From Novosphingobium sp. G106 (lineage in GTDB: Bacteria > Pseudomonadota > Alphaproteobacteria > Sphingomonadales > Sphingomonadaceae): a stretch of DNA of 64,000 nt. The notes under the pieces are model-generated. The model was not told the origin of the DNA and ran no database searches. It worked only from the letters and a program-made list of their open reading frames with translations. Of the stretch, positions 18,708 to 27,423 are shown piece by piece. Position numbers and translations under genes: made by a program. Numbering within the stretch: position 1 is the first letter of the stretch; each line of letters opens with the position of its first letter. The stretch covers positions 1,674,001 to 1,738,000 of the forward strand of contig NZ_JAHOOZ010000001.1 of the NCBI RefSeq assembly GCF_019075875.1, written 5' to 3'.

Positions 18708-19526
18708 ATGCGTGTCCCCTTCGTCAAGATGCACGGCCTCGGCAACGACTTCGTTGTGCTCGACGGGCGCGTCGAGAGCGTGCCGGGAATCGACAGCACG
18801 CTCGCCGCAGCGCTGGCCGATCGCCACACGGGCATCGGCTGCGACCAGCTCGTCCTGCTGGAGCCGTCTACGGCAGCCGACTTCCGCATGCGTATCTTCA
18901 ATTCGGACGGCAGCGAGGTCGAGGCCTGTGGCAATGCGACACGCGCGATCGGCCTGCTCCACGGCGCCGCGGCGCGGATCGAGACCGCCGGCGGGCTGAT
19001 CACAGCCTCGCCCGCCGAGGACGGCATCTCGGTCGAAATGGGCCAGCCGCGCTTCGACTGGGACCGCATCCCCCTTGCCTATCCGATGGATACGCTGACG
19101 ATGCCCGTCGGCTGGGAGGACTTGGAGAACCCGGTAGCGGTCAATGTCGGCAATCCGCATGTGATCTTCTTCGTGCCCGACACCGACGCGGTCGACCTCG
19201 CCCGGCTCGGCGCGCTGATCGAACGCGATCCGCTGTTTCCCGAGCGGGTCAACGTCAACGCCGCCACGGTGACCGCGCGCGATGCGATCCGCCTGCGGGT
19301 CTGGGAACGCGGCGCCGGCCTGACCCGCGCCTGCGGCACCGGCGCCTGCGCCACCGCAATCGCCGCGATGCGCCGCGGCCTGACCGACCGCTCGATCACG
19401 GTCACCCTGCCCGGCGGCCCGCTGCGGATCGACTGGCGCGACGACGGCGAGATCGTCATGACCGGGGCTGCTGCGGAGAGCTTCCGGGGAACCTTCGATC
19501 CTGCCGATTACGGAGTATCGGTGTGA
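18708..19526 (+). CDS. dapF: Diaminopimelate epimerase
   Basis: A 272-residue PLP-independent epimerase converting LL- to meso-diaminopimelate for lysine and peptidoglycan. The two catalytic cysteines are Cys74 (EACGNATRA) and Cys209 (RACGTGACATA), one in each half of the pseudo-symmetric fold. The start MRVPFVKMHGLGNDF is canonical. Its TGA overlaps the GTG of mtaB. It heads the dapF-mtaB-ftsY-yciB run, an order common in alphaproteobacteria. Confidence 0.97.
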   Translation: MRVPFVKMHGLGNDFVVLDGRVESVPGIDSTLAAALADRHTGIGCDQLVLLEPSTAADFRMRIFNSDGSEVEACGNATRAIGLLHGAAARIETAGGLITASPAEDGISVEMGQPRFDWDRIPLAYPMDTLTMPVGWEDLENPVAVNVGNPHVIFFVPDTDAVDLARLGALIERDPLFPERVNVNAATVTARDAIRLRVWERGAGLTRACGTGACATAIAAMRRGLTDRSITVTLPGGPLRIDWRDDGEIVMTGAAAESFRGTFDPADYGVSV

Positions 19527-20695
19527 CGCTCGAAGTCGTTTCGCTGGGCTGCCGTCTGAACCTCTCCGAAAGCGAAAGCCTGCGCGGCCTGCTCGCCGCC
19601 AGCGACAACCTGACCGTAATCAATAGCTGCGCGGTCACCGCCGAGGCGGTGCGCCAGACCCGCCAGGCGATCCGCCGCGCCCGCAAGGCCCGTCCCGACG
19701 CGCGGCTGCTCGTCACCGGCTGCGCCGCCGAGGTCGAGCGCGAGGCACTCTCAGCGATGCCCGAGGTCGACGGACTGGTGGCCAATGCGGCCAAGCTCGA
19801 TCCGCGCGTGTGGAACGTGCCGCCCTCGCCGGTCGCGCCGCATCAGGGGCATACCCGCGCATTCGTCGACGTACAGAACGGCTGCGATCATGCCTGTACC
19901 TTTTGCGTGATCCCGCAGGGCCGCGGTCCGAGCCGCTCGCGCTCGGTTCAGCAGGTAATCGCCGATGTCGCCCTGCATCTCGAATCCGGCGCGCGCGAGG
20001 TTGTACTCACCGGCGTCGATCTCACTTCCTGGGGCGGTGACCTGCCCGATGGCCCGCGGCTCGGCTCGCTGGTCAGGGCAACCCTCGATGCCTTCCCGAC
20101 GCTCGAACGGCTGCGGCTGTCCTCGCTCGACGGGATCGAGATCGATACGCAATTGTTCGAATTGCTCGCGGGCGAGCCGCGGGTGATGCCGCATGTCCAC
20201 CTCTCGCTGCAATCGGGCGACGACATGATCCTCAAGCGCATGAAGCGCCGCCACGCACGCGCCGATGCGATCCGCCTGGTCGAAAACCTGCGCGCCCGCC
20301 GCCCCGATATCGCCATCGGCGCCGACCTGATCGCCGGCTTCCCGACCGAGGACGCGGCGATGCACGCAGCCAACCTGTCGATCATCAAGGAGCTCGACGT
20401 GGTGCACGGCCACGTCTTCCCCTATTCGCTGCGTCCCGGCACGCCGGCGGCGCGCATGCCGCAGGTCGCGCCGGCCGTAATCAAGGCACGTGCGGCAGAG
20501 CTGCGAGCGGCCGTGGCGGCGCAGCGTTCGCGCTGGCTGGCCTCGCTTGTCGGCACGCCTTTGAAGGTGCTGGCCGAACGCGACGGCACCGGCCATGCCG
20601 AGAATTTTGCGCGCGTGCGGCTACCGGACGACGCGCAGGTGTCGCATTGGCTGACAATAACGCCGCGTGCGGTGATCGAAGGAATGCTCGCATGA
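19523..20695 (+). CDS. mtaB: tRNA t6A37 methylthiotransferase MtaB
   Basis: A 390-residue radical-SAM methylthiotransferase that converts t6A37 to ms2t6A in tRNAs reading ANN codons. An N-terminal UPF0004 domain carries cysteines 10, 36 and 67 for one 4Fe-4S cluster. The radical-SAM triad is Cys121-x3-Cys125-x2-Cys128 (CDHACTFC), and a TRAM-like C-terminal end follows. The e-MtaB family fits better than MiaB because of length and its place between dapF and ftsY. GTG start and ATGA stop overlap both neighbours. Confidence 0.9.
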   Translation: MTLEVVSLGCRLNLSESESLRGLLAASDNLTVINSCAVTAEAVRQTRQAIRRARKARPDARLLVTGCAAEVEREALSAMPEVDGLVANAAKLDPRVWNVPPSPVAPHQGHTRAFVDVQNGCDHACTFCVIPQGRGPSRSRSVQQVIADVALHLESGAREVVLTGVDLTSWGGDLPDGPRLGSLVRATLDAFPTLERLRLSSLDGIEIDTQLFELLAGEPRVMPHVHLSLQSGDDMILKRMKRRHARADAIRLVENLRARRPDIAIGADLIAGFPTEDAAMHAANLSIIKELDVVHGHVFPYSLRPGTPAARMPQVAPAVIKARAAELRAAVAAQRSRWLASLVGTPLKVLAERDGTGHAENFARVRLPDDAQVSHWLTITPRAVIEGMLA

Positions 20696-21615
20696 GCGCG
20701 GAAACCTGGAGCGACCGGCTGTTCGGCGGCTTTCGCAAGACCTCGGAACGACTTTCCGAAAATCTCGCTGGAATCGTTACGAAATCCAAGCTGGACGACG
20801 AGCAGCTCGACGAGATCGAGGATGCGCTGATCCTCTCCGACCTCGGCCCCCGTGCCGCCGCCCGCATCCGCGAACGCCTGTCGGGCGAGCGCTTCGAGCG
20901 CGGGCTCGACGACCAGGCGATAAAGGAAGCCGTCGCCGACGAAATCGCCGCAATCCTGCGCCCCGTGGCCAAGCCGCTGGAAGTCGTCGCCTTTCCGCGC
21001 CCGCAGGTGGTGCTCGTGATCGGCGTCAACGGCTCGGGCAAGACCACGACGATCGCCAAGCTGGCGCACCTGTTCCAGGAGCAGGATTACGGCGTGATGC
21101 TCGCCGCCGGCGACACCTTCCGTGCCGCGGCGATCGGCCAGCTCGCGGTCTGGGCAGAACGTATCGGCGTCCCCGTGATCCGCGGCCCCGAAGGCGGCGA
21201 TCCGGCCTCTATCGTCTATGACGGGGTCAAGGCCGCAACCGAGCAGGGCATCGACGCGTTAATCGTGGATACGGCCGGAAGGTTGCAGAACAAGCGCGAA
21301 CTGATGGACGAGCTCGCCAAGATTCGCCGCGTGCTTGGCCGCCTCAACCCCGAAGCCCCGCACGACGTCGTGCTGGTGCTTGACGCGACGAACGGACAGA
21401 ATGCCTTGCAGCAGATCGAGACTTTCAAGGAAGTGGCAGGCGTGACCGGGCTCATCATGACCAAGCTGGACGGCACCGCGCGCGGCGGCGTGCTGGTCGC
21501 CGCAGCCGAGCAGTACGGCCTGCCGATCCACGCCATCGGCGTCGGCGAGAAGATCGACGACCTGCGCCCCTTCGACCCCGACCTCGTCGCGCGCGTCATT
21601 GCGGGAGTTGCCTGA
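20692..21615 (+). CDS. ftsY: Signal recognition particle receptor FtsY
   Basis: A 307-residue SRP GTPase that docks ribosome-SRP complexes at the inner membrane. It has a short acidic N-terminus, an N domain, then the G domain with P-loop GVNGSGKTTTIAKLA, the RAAA segment (GDTFRAAAIGQL), DTAGR and TKLDGTARGG. The start at 20692 overlaps the mtaB stop (ATGA); an in-frame ATG 15 codons upstream is ignored. Its RNA partner, the SRP RNA, is also in this window (near 56.9 kb). Confidence 0.96.
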   Translation: MSAETWSDRLFGGFRKTSERLSENLAGIVTKSKLDDEQLDEIEDALILSDLGPRAAARIRERLSGERFERGLDDQAIKEAVADEIAAILRPVAKPLEVVAFPRPQVVLVIGVNGSGKTTTIAKLAHLFQEQDYGVMLAAGDTFRAAAIGQLAVWAERIGVPVIRGPEGGDPASIVYDGVKAATEQGIDALIVDTAGRLQNKRELMDELAKIRRVLGRLNPEAPHDVVLVLDATNGQNALQQIETFKEVAGVTGLIMTKLDGTARGGVLVAAAEQYGLPIHAIGVGEKIDDLRPFDPDLVARVIAGVA

Positions 21616-21616
21616 G

Positions 21617-22264
21617 ATGGCCGAAGCAACGAAGGAAAAGCCCAAGAGTTCGTGGATCAACCTCGTGGTCGATTTCGGCCCGCTGCTGGTCTTCTTCCTC
21701 GCCTATCGCCACTACGCGCCGCCGACAGGCGACCAGGGTATCGGCGTCGCCCTCGCCGTGACCAAGGGCACGATCGCCTTCATGGGCGCGACCGTGGTCG
21801 CGCTGATCGTCTCGCGCTGGCGGCTCGGGCATATCTCGCCGATGCTCTGGCTTTCGACCGTGCTGATCCTCGGCTTCGGTACTCTGACCGTACTGCTCGG
21901 CGATCCCTTCTGGGTCCAGGTGAAGCCGACCGCGATCTACCTGCTGTTCGCCACCGTGCTGTTCGTCGGCCTCGCCCGCGGCAAGCCAATGCTGCGCTAT
22001 TTGCTGCAGTCCGCGTTCGAGGGCCTGGACGAGGCCGGCTGGCTCAAGCTTTCGCGCAATTGGGCGATCTTCTTCCTGGTCCTCGCCGGCCTCAATGAAG
22101 TGCTGCGCCAGGTGCTGAGCTTCGACGGCTGGCTGCAAGCCAAGCTGTGGGGCTTCACCACGCTGTCGTTCCTCTTTACCTTCTCGCAGATTCCCATGGT
22201 CTTGCGTCACGGCCTCGGCGAGGAGTCGAAAGACGAAGTGATTACCCACCCGCCGCACGAATAA
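21617..22264 (+). CDS. yciB: Septation protein A / YciB-type inner-membrane protein
   Basis: A 215-residue polytopic protein with about five to six membrane spans. The conserved opening is WINLVVDFGPLLVFFLAY, with a characteristic second half (LSRNWAIFFLVLAGLNEVLR). The family (IspZ/YciB) is linked to septum formation and envelope synthesis, with no enzymatic activity established. It begins two bases after the ftsY stop, so it is cotranscribed. The start at 21617 is preferred over an ATG six codons upstream inside ftsY. Confidence 0.92.
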   Translation: MAEATKEKPKSSWINLVVDFGPLLVFFLAYRHYAPPTGDQGIGVALAVTKGTIAFMGATVVALIVSRWRLGHISPMLWLSTVLILGFGTLTVLLGDPFWVQVKPTAIYLLFATVLFVGLARGKPMLRYLLQSAFEGLDEAGWLKLSRNWAIFFLVLAGLNEVLRQVLSFDGWLQAKLWGFTTLSFLFTFSQIPMVLRHGLGEESKDEVITHPPHE

Positions 22265-22273
22265 GTGCAAAAA

Positions 22274-22311
22274 CACACGAAAACGTGTGACATTCTCTTG
22301 CGTTGACGCAA
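22274..22311. promoter_or_regulatory. Paired inverted repeats upstream of the PuuD-like gene
   Basis: Two palindromes lie side by side: CACACG/CGTGTG with an AAAA spacer (22274-22289) and TTGCGT/ACGCAA with a two-base spacer (22298-22311). A TTGACG -35-like box overlaps the second. They sit 100-135 bp upstream of the ATG at 22408 and could be operators. The first may also end yciB transcripts. Confidence 0.35.
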
Positions 22312-22407
22312 TAAACCGGCTGCCGCCGTTTCGGGTCGACCCGCGCGGCCAACAAGCTTGCAGTTTTGCTGCGCAACAAGAGCCTTCGGAATCCTAAGGG
22401 GGAAACA

Positions 22408-22980
22408 ATGGCCAAACTATTCGGAAATCTGCACCTGGTGCTCGCAATCGGGCTCGTGCTCGCGATCGCTGTGATGATGGCCTTCGCGCCGTCTGCTCCG
22501 GTCGACGTCAACTCGGTCTTCCGCTGGCTGCACCTGTTCTTCGGCGTGCTGTGGATCGGCCTGCTCTACTACCTGAACTTCGTCCAGGTGCCGACCATGC
22601 CCAAGGTCCCCGCCGAATTGAAGAAAGGCGTCACCGGCTACATCGCCCCGAACGTGTTCTTCTTTTTCCGTTGGGCGGCACTGTTCACCGTGCTGACCGG
22701 CCTCACCATCGCTTTCGTCGACGGCTACGGCCATCAGGCACTGACCTTTACGGGCGAAGGCAACGTCAATCTGATCGGCCTGGGCATGTGGATCGCGATC
22801 GTCATGTTCCTCAACGTCTGGCTGATCATCTGGCCGGCGCAGAAGAAGATCCTCGGCATCATCGAGGCGACCGACGAGGAGAAGGCCAAGGCGACGCCGC
22901 GCGCGCTCATCGCCAGCCGCACCAACCTGCTGCTGTCGCTGCCGATGTTCTACTGCATGGTCAGCGCCAACCTGGGCTGA
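22408..22980 (+). CDS. PuuD-like (urate hydroxylase N-terminal domain) membrane protein
   Basis: A 190-residue protein with about five spans. The conserved RWLHLFFGVLWIGLLYYLNFVQVP start and a C-terminal SLPMFYCMVSANL are features of the membrane domain of PuuD, a cytochrome-c-linked urate oxidase. The C-terminal cytochrome c domain of PuuD is absent and no purine-catabolic genes are near, so urate oxidation is doubtful. Conserved histidines in the spans could still bind heme. AAGGGGG precedes the ATG. Confidence 0.75.
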   Translation: MAKLFGNLHLVLAIGLVLAIAVMMAFAPSAPVDVNSVFRWLHLFFGVLWIGLLYYLNFVQVPTMPKVPAELKKGVTGYIAPNVFFFFRWAALFTVLTGLTIAFVDGYGHQALTFTGEGNVNLIGLGMWIAIVMFLNVWLIIWPAQKKILGIIEATDEEKAKATPRALIASRTNLLLSLPMFYCMVSANLG

Positions 22981-23008
22981 TCGCGGCAAGTCACTTCGGG
23001 GCAAAGAG

Positions 23009-23046
23009 GGCGCGGCATCCGCAAGGGTGCCGCGCCTTTCGTTTTG
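23009..23046 (+). terminator. Rho-independent terminator
   Basis: GGCGCGGCA pairs with TGCCGCGCC and is followed by TTTCGTTTT, a textbook intrinsic terminator for the PuuD-like gene. It ends just before the cyclophilin start. Confidence 0.9.
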
Positions 23047-23061
23047 GCGCATGATCGCGGC

Positions 23062-23718
23062 ATGACAACACGATTCGCTCCCTTCTTCGCGCCGCTACTG
23101 CTGATGCTGACGGCCGCCGCGCCCGCTCCGAAATCCGCACCGCTGCCCGATACGGTGCGCGTAGTGATGACCACCGAACTGGGTCCGATCACGCTCGATC
23201 TCGATGCCAAGCATGCGCCGATCACCACGCGCAATTTCGTCCGCTATGTCGATCAACGCCGGTTCGACGGGATCGTGTTCTACCGCGTGATGCGGCTCGC
23301 CTGGGGGCAGCAGCCCAATGGGCTGATCCAGGCCGGCACCCGCGGCGATCCGAAGCGCGCCCTGCCGCCGATCGCGCACGAGCCGACCAGCGTAACGGGT
23401 ATCCTGCACAAGGCCGGCGCTATCTCGATGGCGCGTAATGCCCCGGGCACTGCGGCCGGGGACTTCTCGATCCTGCTGTCCGACCTTTCGGGCTTCGACG
23501 CCGATCCCAATGCCGCCACCGACGAAGGCAAGGCCGGGTACGCCGCCTTCGGCTATGTTGTCGATGGCATGGACGTCGTGCGCAAGATCTACGACGTGCC
23601 GCTGTCGACAACGATGGGCGTGGGCGTGATGAAGGGGCAGATGATCGAAAAGCCGGTGCGCGTGCTCACCGTACGCCGCGTGCCGATCCCCGCAGCAGCG
23701 CCGGCTCCGGCACCCTAG
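23062..23718 (+). CDS. Periplasmic cyclophilin-type peptidyl-prolyl isomerase
   Basis: A 218-residue protein with a signal peptide ([14 protein letters not shown]) and a cyclophilin domain. It has [40 protein letters not shown] and a diverged [10 protein letters not shown], matching the bacterial secreted PpiA-like subfamily that assists folding of envelope proteins. The canonical catalytic FHRV arginine is kept as FYRVM. The start at 23062 is preferred over an ATG six codons upstream lying in the terminator. Its stop overlaps the kup stop through a shared CTAG. Confidence 0.88.
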   Translation: MTTRFAPFFAPLLLMLTAAAPAPKSAPLPDTVRVVMTTELGPITLDLDAKHAPITTRNFVRYVDQRRFDGIVFYRVMRLAWGQQPNGLIQAGTRGDPKRALPPIAHEPTSVTGILHKAGAISMARNAPGTAAGDFSILLSDLSGFDADPNAATDEGKAGYAAFGYVVDGMDVVRKIYDVPLSTTMGVGVMKGQMIEKPVRVLTVRRVPIPAAAPAPAP

Positions 23719-25658
23719 ATCTCGATCTGGCTTCCCAGTTCGACCACGCGGTTGGTCGGCAGGCGGAAGAATTCCATCGCGCTCGCGGCGTTGCGCAACA
23801 TCCAGGCGAACAGCTTCTCGCGCCACAGCGCCATGCCGGGCTTGGCCGAGGGCAGCAGCGTCTGGCGCGAGAGGAAGAAGCTGGTTTTCATCATCTGGAA
23901 CGGTTCGCCGCACATATCGACGCGCTTGAGCGCCTCGGGCACGTCGGTCTCCTCGAGGAAGCCATAGCGCATGGTCAGGCGATAGAAGCCGTTGCCCATG
24001 TCCTTGACCGAGAAGCGCTCCGCCTCATCGACATAGGGCACATCCTGGATCGCCACGGTCAGGATCACGACGCGCTCATGCAGCACCTTGTTGTGCTTGA
24101 TGTTGTGCAGCAGCGCCGAGGGTACGCCGATGTTGGTCGAGGCCATGAACACCGCCGTTCCCGGCACGCGTGCCGCGCTCGAATGGGCGCTCTTGGCGAA
24201 GACCTCGATCGGGATCGTCCCCTCGGCCATATTCGCGCGCATCAGTTGGCGGCCCTTCGACCAGGTCGTCAGCAGGGTGAAGATGCCCACGCCCATCATC
24301 AGCGGCACCCAGCCGCCGTCGGGTATCTTGGTGAGGTTGGCGCCGAGATAGGCCGCATCGAGCGCGAAGAACAGCACGAGCAGCGGCAGCGCCATCCAGG
24401 GCTTCCACTTCCACAGGTGGAACAGCACGACCGCGAGCAGGAAGTTGTCGATCGCCATGGCACCGGTCACCGCGATGCCATAGGCCGCGGTCAGGTTCGA
24501 CGAGCGCTGGAACACCAGGACCAGCAGGATCACCGCGATCATCAGCCCGAAGTTGATCACCGGAATGTAGATCTGCCCGGCCTGAAGGCTGGTGTGGCGG
24601 ATCGTCATGCGCGGGATGAAGCCGAGCTGGATCGCCTGCTGCGTCACCGAGAAGGCGCCCGTGATCACCGCCTGCGAGGCGATGATCGCCGCCATCGAGG
24701 CGATTATCAGCATCGGCCACTGGAACCATTCGGGCGCAAGCAGATAGAACGGGCTTGCCAAAGCATCGGGATGGCGCAGCAGCAACGAGGCCTGGCCGAG
24801 ATAGTTGAACACCAGAGCAGGCAGCACAAAGGCCAGCCACGAGATGCGGATTGGCTTGCGGCCGAAGTGACCCATGTCGGCATAAAGCGCCTCGGCACCG
24901 GTCACCGCGAGCACGGCCGAGCCCATCGCCAGGAAACCGCGGAATGGATCATGGGCAAACATGGACACCGCATGATGCGGGCTCAGCGCGAAGATCACCT
25001 CGGGCAACGCCGCGATGCTGAGTATGCCAAGCACCGAGATCACGGCGAAATAGAGCAGCATGATCGGGCCGAAGAAGCTGGCGACCTTGGCCGTGCCGCG
25101 GCTCTGGATCATGAACAGGAAGATGAGGATACCGACGACCAGCGGCACGACCGCGCGCCCGAGCTGCGGCTCGTAGACCGCAAGGCCTTCGATCGCCGAA
25201 AGCACCGAGACCGCAGGCGTGATCATCGAATCGCCGTAGAACAGCGAGGTCGCGAAGATTCCCAGCAGGACGATCCCGCCCGACCACTTCTTGGCGGTAA
25301 CGTTCTTGTTGATCAGCGCCAGCAGCGCCAGGCTGCCGCCCTCGCCCTTGTTGTCGGCGCGCATGATCACGGTGACGTACTTCAGCGTCACGATGACCAT
25401 CATCGACCAGAACATCAGGCTGACGATGCCGTAGATGTGCAGAGCATCGAGCGGCAGGCGGTGATGCCCGGCGAAGGTATCGCGCATCGCGTAGAGCGGG
25501 CTGGTACCGATATCGCCGAAGACCACGCCGATCGCACCGACAGCGAGCTTCAGCGCGCCGCCGTGGTGGCCGTGATCGTGCGGACCGTGCGCCGGCTGCG
25601 CTACCGCGGGCTCCGCCTGGGCAGTGGCGCCAGCGTCGTCCGCCATGGCTTCGCTCAT
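23715..25658 (-). CDS. kup: Low-affinity potassium uptake protein Kup
   Basis: A 647-residue K+/H+ symporter of the KUP/HAK family with 12 spans and a cytoplasmic C-terminal tail. The signature [19 protein letters not shown] opens the first span. A His-rich cytoplasmic N-terminus precedes it ([11 protein letters not shown]). The ATG at 25658 is chosen over an in-frame ATG 28 codons upstream; neither has a strong ribosome site, so the start is uncertain. It lies 90 bp downstream of ccmI on the same strand and may be read from the ccm transcript. Confidence 0.94.
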   Translation of the reverse strand: MSEAMADDAGATAQAEPAVAQPAHGPHDHGHHGGALKLAVGAIGVVFGDIGTSPLYAMRDTFAGHHRLPLDALHIYGIVSLMFWSMMVIVTLKYVTVIMRADNKGEGGSLALLALINKNVTAKKWSGGIVLLGIFATSLFYGDSMITPAVSVLSAIEGLAVYEPQLGRAVVPLVVGILIFLFMIQSRGTAKVASFFGPIMLLYFAVISVLGILSIAALPEVIFALSPHHAVSMFAHDPFRGFLAMGSAVLAVTGAEALYADMGHFGRKPIRISWLAFVLPALVFNYLGQASLLLRHPDALASPFYLLAPEWFQWPMLIIASMAAIIASQAVITGAFSVTQQAIQLGFIPRMTIRHTSLQAGQIYIPVINFGLMIAVILLVLVFQRSSNLTAAYGIAVTGAMAIDNFLLAVVLFHLWKWKPWMALPLLVLFFALDAAYLGANLTKIPDGGWVPLMMGVGIFTLLTTWSKGRQLMRANMAEGTIPIEVFAKSAHSSAARVPGTAVFMASTNIGVPSALLHNIKHNKVLHERVVILTVAIQDVPYVDEAERFSVKDMGNGFYRLTMRYGFLEETDVPEALKRVDMCGEPFQMMKTSFFLSRQTLLPSAKPGMALWREKLFAWMLRNAASAMEFFRLPTNRVVELGSQIEI

Positions 25659-25748
25659 ATATGCGCCCCGTCGCGACATGGACTCAGCTCGCCGCAGCGC
25701 AGCAAGGTGGCGGCGCTTAGCAGCATGCGAGAGGCCCGGCAATCGTGC

Positions 25749-26441
25749 TCACGGGCCTGTCCCGGCTTGGGGCCCGCCTGGGATTGGCGGCATGCCCTGG
25801 GCCTGCTGCTGGCGGGCAATCAGCGCATCCAGCCTGGTCAAGCGGTCCTGAAGGTCCGCGCGCCACGGTGCATCGGGCGGCGACTTCGCCAGCAGGTCGG
25901 CCCAGAGACCCCGCGCTTCGGCAAAACGGCCCGACTGCGCCATGGCTAGGCCTAGGAAGAAGGGCGGCCCCGGATGGTTCGGCGCGGCGATCGCAGCGCT
26001 GCGATAGGCATAAAGCGCTGCGGGCGAAAGCTGCCCCTCGGCATGGCCGACAAGCGCATTGGCCAGGGCCAGCCAGGCATCGGCATCCTTGGGATCTTTA
26101 TCCACTGCACCGCGCAGCACCCCGGCAGCATCGGCATATTGGCCGTGCCGTGCAAGCGCATCGGCGACGACCACCCAGTTGTTGCCTGGCGCGACCGGCT
26201 TGCCGTCGAGCGACTTGCGCGCAGCGACCAGCGCTTGCGGATCGCCTGAAATCTTCTCCACCGGCGCCTTCGGGGCACCCACCATTCCGGGGCTGCCCTG
26301 CAGGCCATAGCCGGCGATGCCGAGCAGCAATGCTGCGGCGATGGCTTCCCAGCCGACAGCCGGTTTCTTCTCCCAGCGCAAGAGCGCCAGCACGAGACCG
26401 AGAGCCAGCGCCGCCAGCAGCAATGCCCAGACCCAGCTCAT
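25749..26441 (-). CDS. ccmI: Cytochrome c biogenesis protein CcmI-like (TPR)
   Basis: A 230-residue protein with one or two N-terminal spans (residues 3-20 and 31-47) and a periplasmic TPR region (DADAWLALANALVGH). CcmI is the chaperone that brings apocytochrome c to the CcmF-CcmH ligase. This copy is shorter than the roughly 400-residue rhodobacterial form. It is last in the ccmC-I set and overlaps ccmH by ATGA. Confidence 0.85.
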   Translation of the reverse strand: MSWVWALLLAALALGLVLALLRWEKKPAVGWEAIAAALLLGIAGYGLQGSPGMVGAPKAPVEKISGDPQALVAARKSLDGKPVAPGNNWVVVADALARHGQYADAAGVLRGAVDKDPKDADAWLALANALVGHAEGQLSPAALYAYRSAAIAAPNHPGPPFFLGLAMAQSGRFAEARGLWADLLAKSPPDAPWRADLQDRLTRLDALIARQQQAQGMPPIPGGPQAGTGP

Positions 26442-26863
26442 CGGCTATACCCTCCGCGCAGGAAACGCCGGCGCAGCAGCAGCGCGGCCAGCGCCAGCAG
26501 GACAATGGGGAGAACGAACAGCGGCCAGGTCAGTGTCGTGACGCGCGGCGCATAGCTGACATAGTCGCCATAGCGCTCGACCAGCCAGGCGCGGATCTCT
26601 TCGGGATCCTCGCCCGCGGCGATCCGCTGGCGCACCTGGCTGCGCATGTCGCCGGCGATGGGCGCGTCCGAATCAGCGATCGACTGGCTCTGGCACTGCA
26701 GGCAACGCAGCGTTTCCATCAGCGCCTGGGCCTTGGCCTCCTGCGCCGGATCGTCGAGCTGGCGATAGGCATAAGGCGCCGGCGGCATGTTCTCTTGCGC
26801 CGCAGCCGGCATCGCCAACGGCGTCGCGATCAACAGCAGCAACAAGCAAACGAGGCGTTTCAC
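26438..26863 (-). CDS. ccmH: Cytochrome c maturation thioredox protein CcmH
   Basis: A 141-residue membrane-anchored protein with a signal peptide, the redox motif LRCLQCQ (Cys54, Cys57) and a C-terminal span. CcmH/CcmL reduces or holds the apocytochrome CXXCH cysteines for heme ligation by CcmF. Four-base overlaps join it to ccmG and ccmI. Confidence 0.95.
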   Translation of the reverse strand: MKRLVCLLLLLIATPLAMPAAAQENMPPAPYAYRQLDDPAQEAKAQALMETLRCLQCQSQSIADSDAPIAGDMRSQVRQRIAAGEDPEEIRAWLVERYGDYVSYAPRVTTLTWPLFVLPIVLLALAALLLRRRFLRGGYSR

Positions 26864-27423
26864 TGTTCCGCCTCCTTCAGCTTTTCAAGAATCATGAGCA
26901 GCTGATCAGCCCTGATCTCGCCGATATGCTGATAACGGATCACGCCCTTGCCATCGATGACAAAGGTTTCGGGCACGCCCGAGGAGCCGATCGCGATCTG
27001 CACCGAGCGAACATCATCGGCACCGATGCGGGCGAAAGGATTGCCGTTGCGCGCGAGGAAGGCCTGCAGGTCATCGCGGCGGTCGCTGATGGCTATGCCG
27101 TCGATCTCGACGCCGCGACGCTTCAACTCGGCAAGCTGCGGCGCTTCGACCCCGCAGGGGATGCACCAGCTCGCGAACAAGTTGAGCAGACGGGGCTTTC
27201 CGGTCGCCAGGTCCTTGTGCGCCAGGCCCGGCCGCTCTGCTATTGCGGGCGGCAGGTTGAATTCGGGAAGCGGCTTGCCAACCATCGCGCTGACGACATC
27301 GTGGCTGGCGGGGCGCAGCAGGCCGATCATGACGAGCACGACGAAGCCCAGGAACAGGCCGAGCGGCAGCCAGATCGCCCAGCGCGGTGCCGGTTTTGCG
27401 ACGGATTCGGTCGTTTCGCTCAT
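26860..27423 (-). CDS. ccmG: Thiol:disulfide interchange protein CcmG/DsbE
   Basis: A 187-residue inner-membrane-anchored periplasmic thioredoxin. It has a membrane span at about 14-36 and the active site WCIPC at Cys87/Cys90. A cis-proline (SSGVPETFVID) and the family glutamate-rich groove follow. It keeps apocytochrome c reduced. ATGA overlaps on both sides indicate tight coupling within the ccm operon. Confidence 0.95.
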   Translation of the reverse strand: MSETTESVAKPAPRWAIWLPLGLFLGFVVLVMIGLLRPASHDVVSAMVGKPLPEFNLPPAIAERPGLAHKDLATGKPRLLNLFASWCIPCGVEAPQLAELKRRGVEIDGIAISDRRDDLQAFLARNGNPFARIGADDVRSVQIAIGSSGVPETFVIDGKGVIRYQHIGEIRADQLLMILEKLKEAEQ

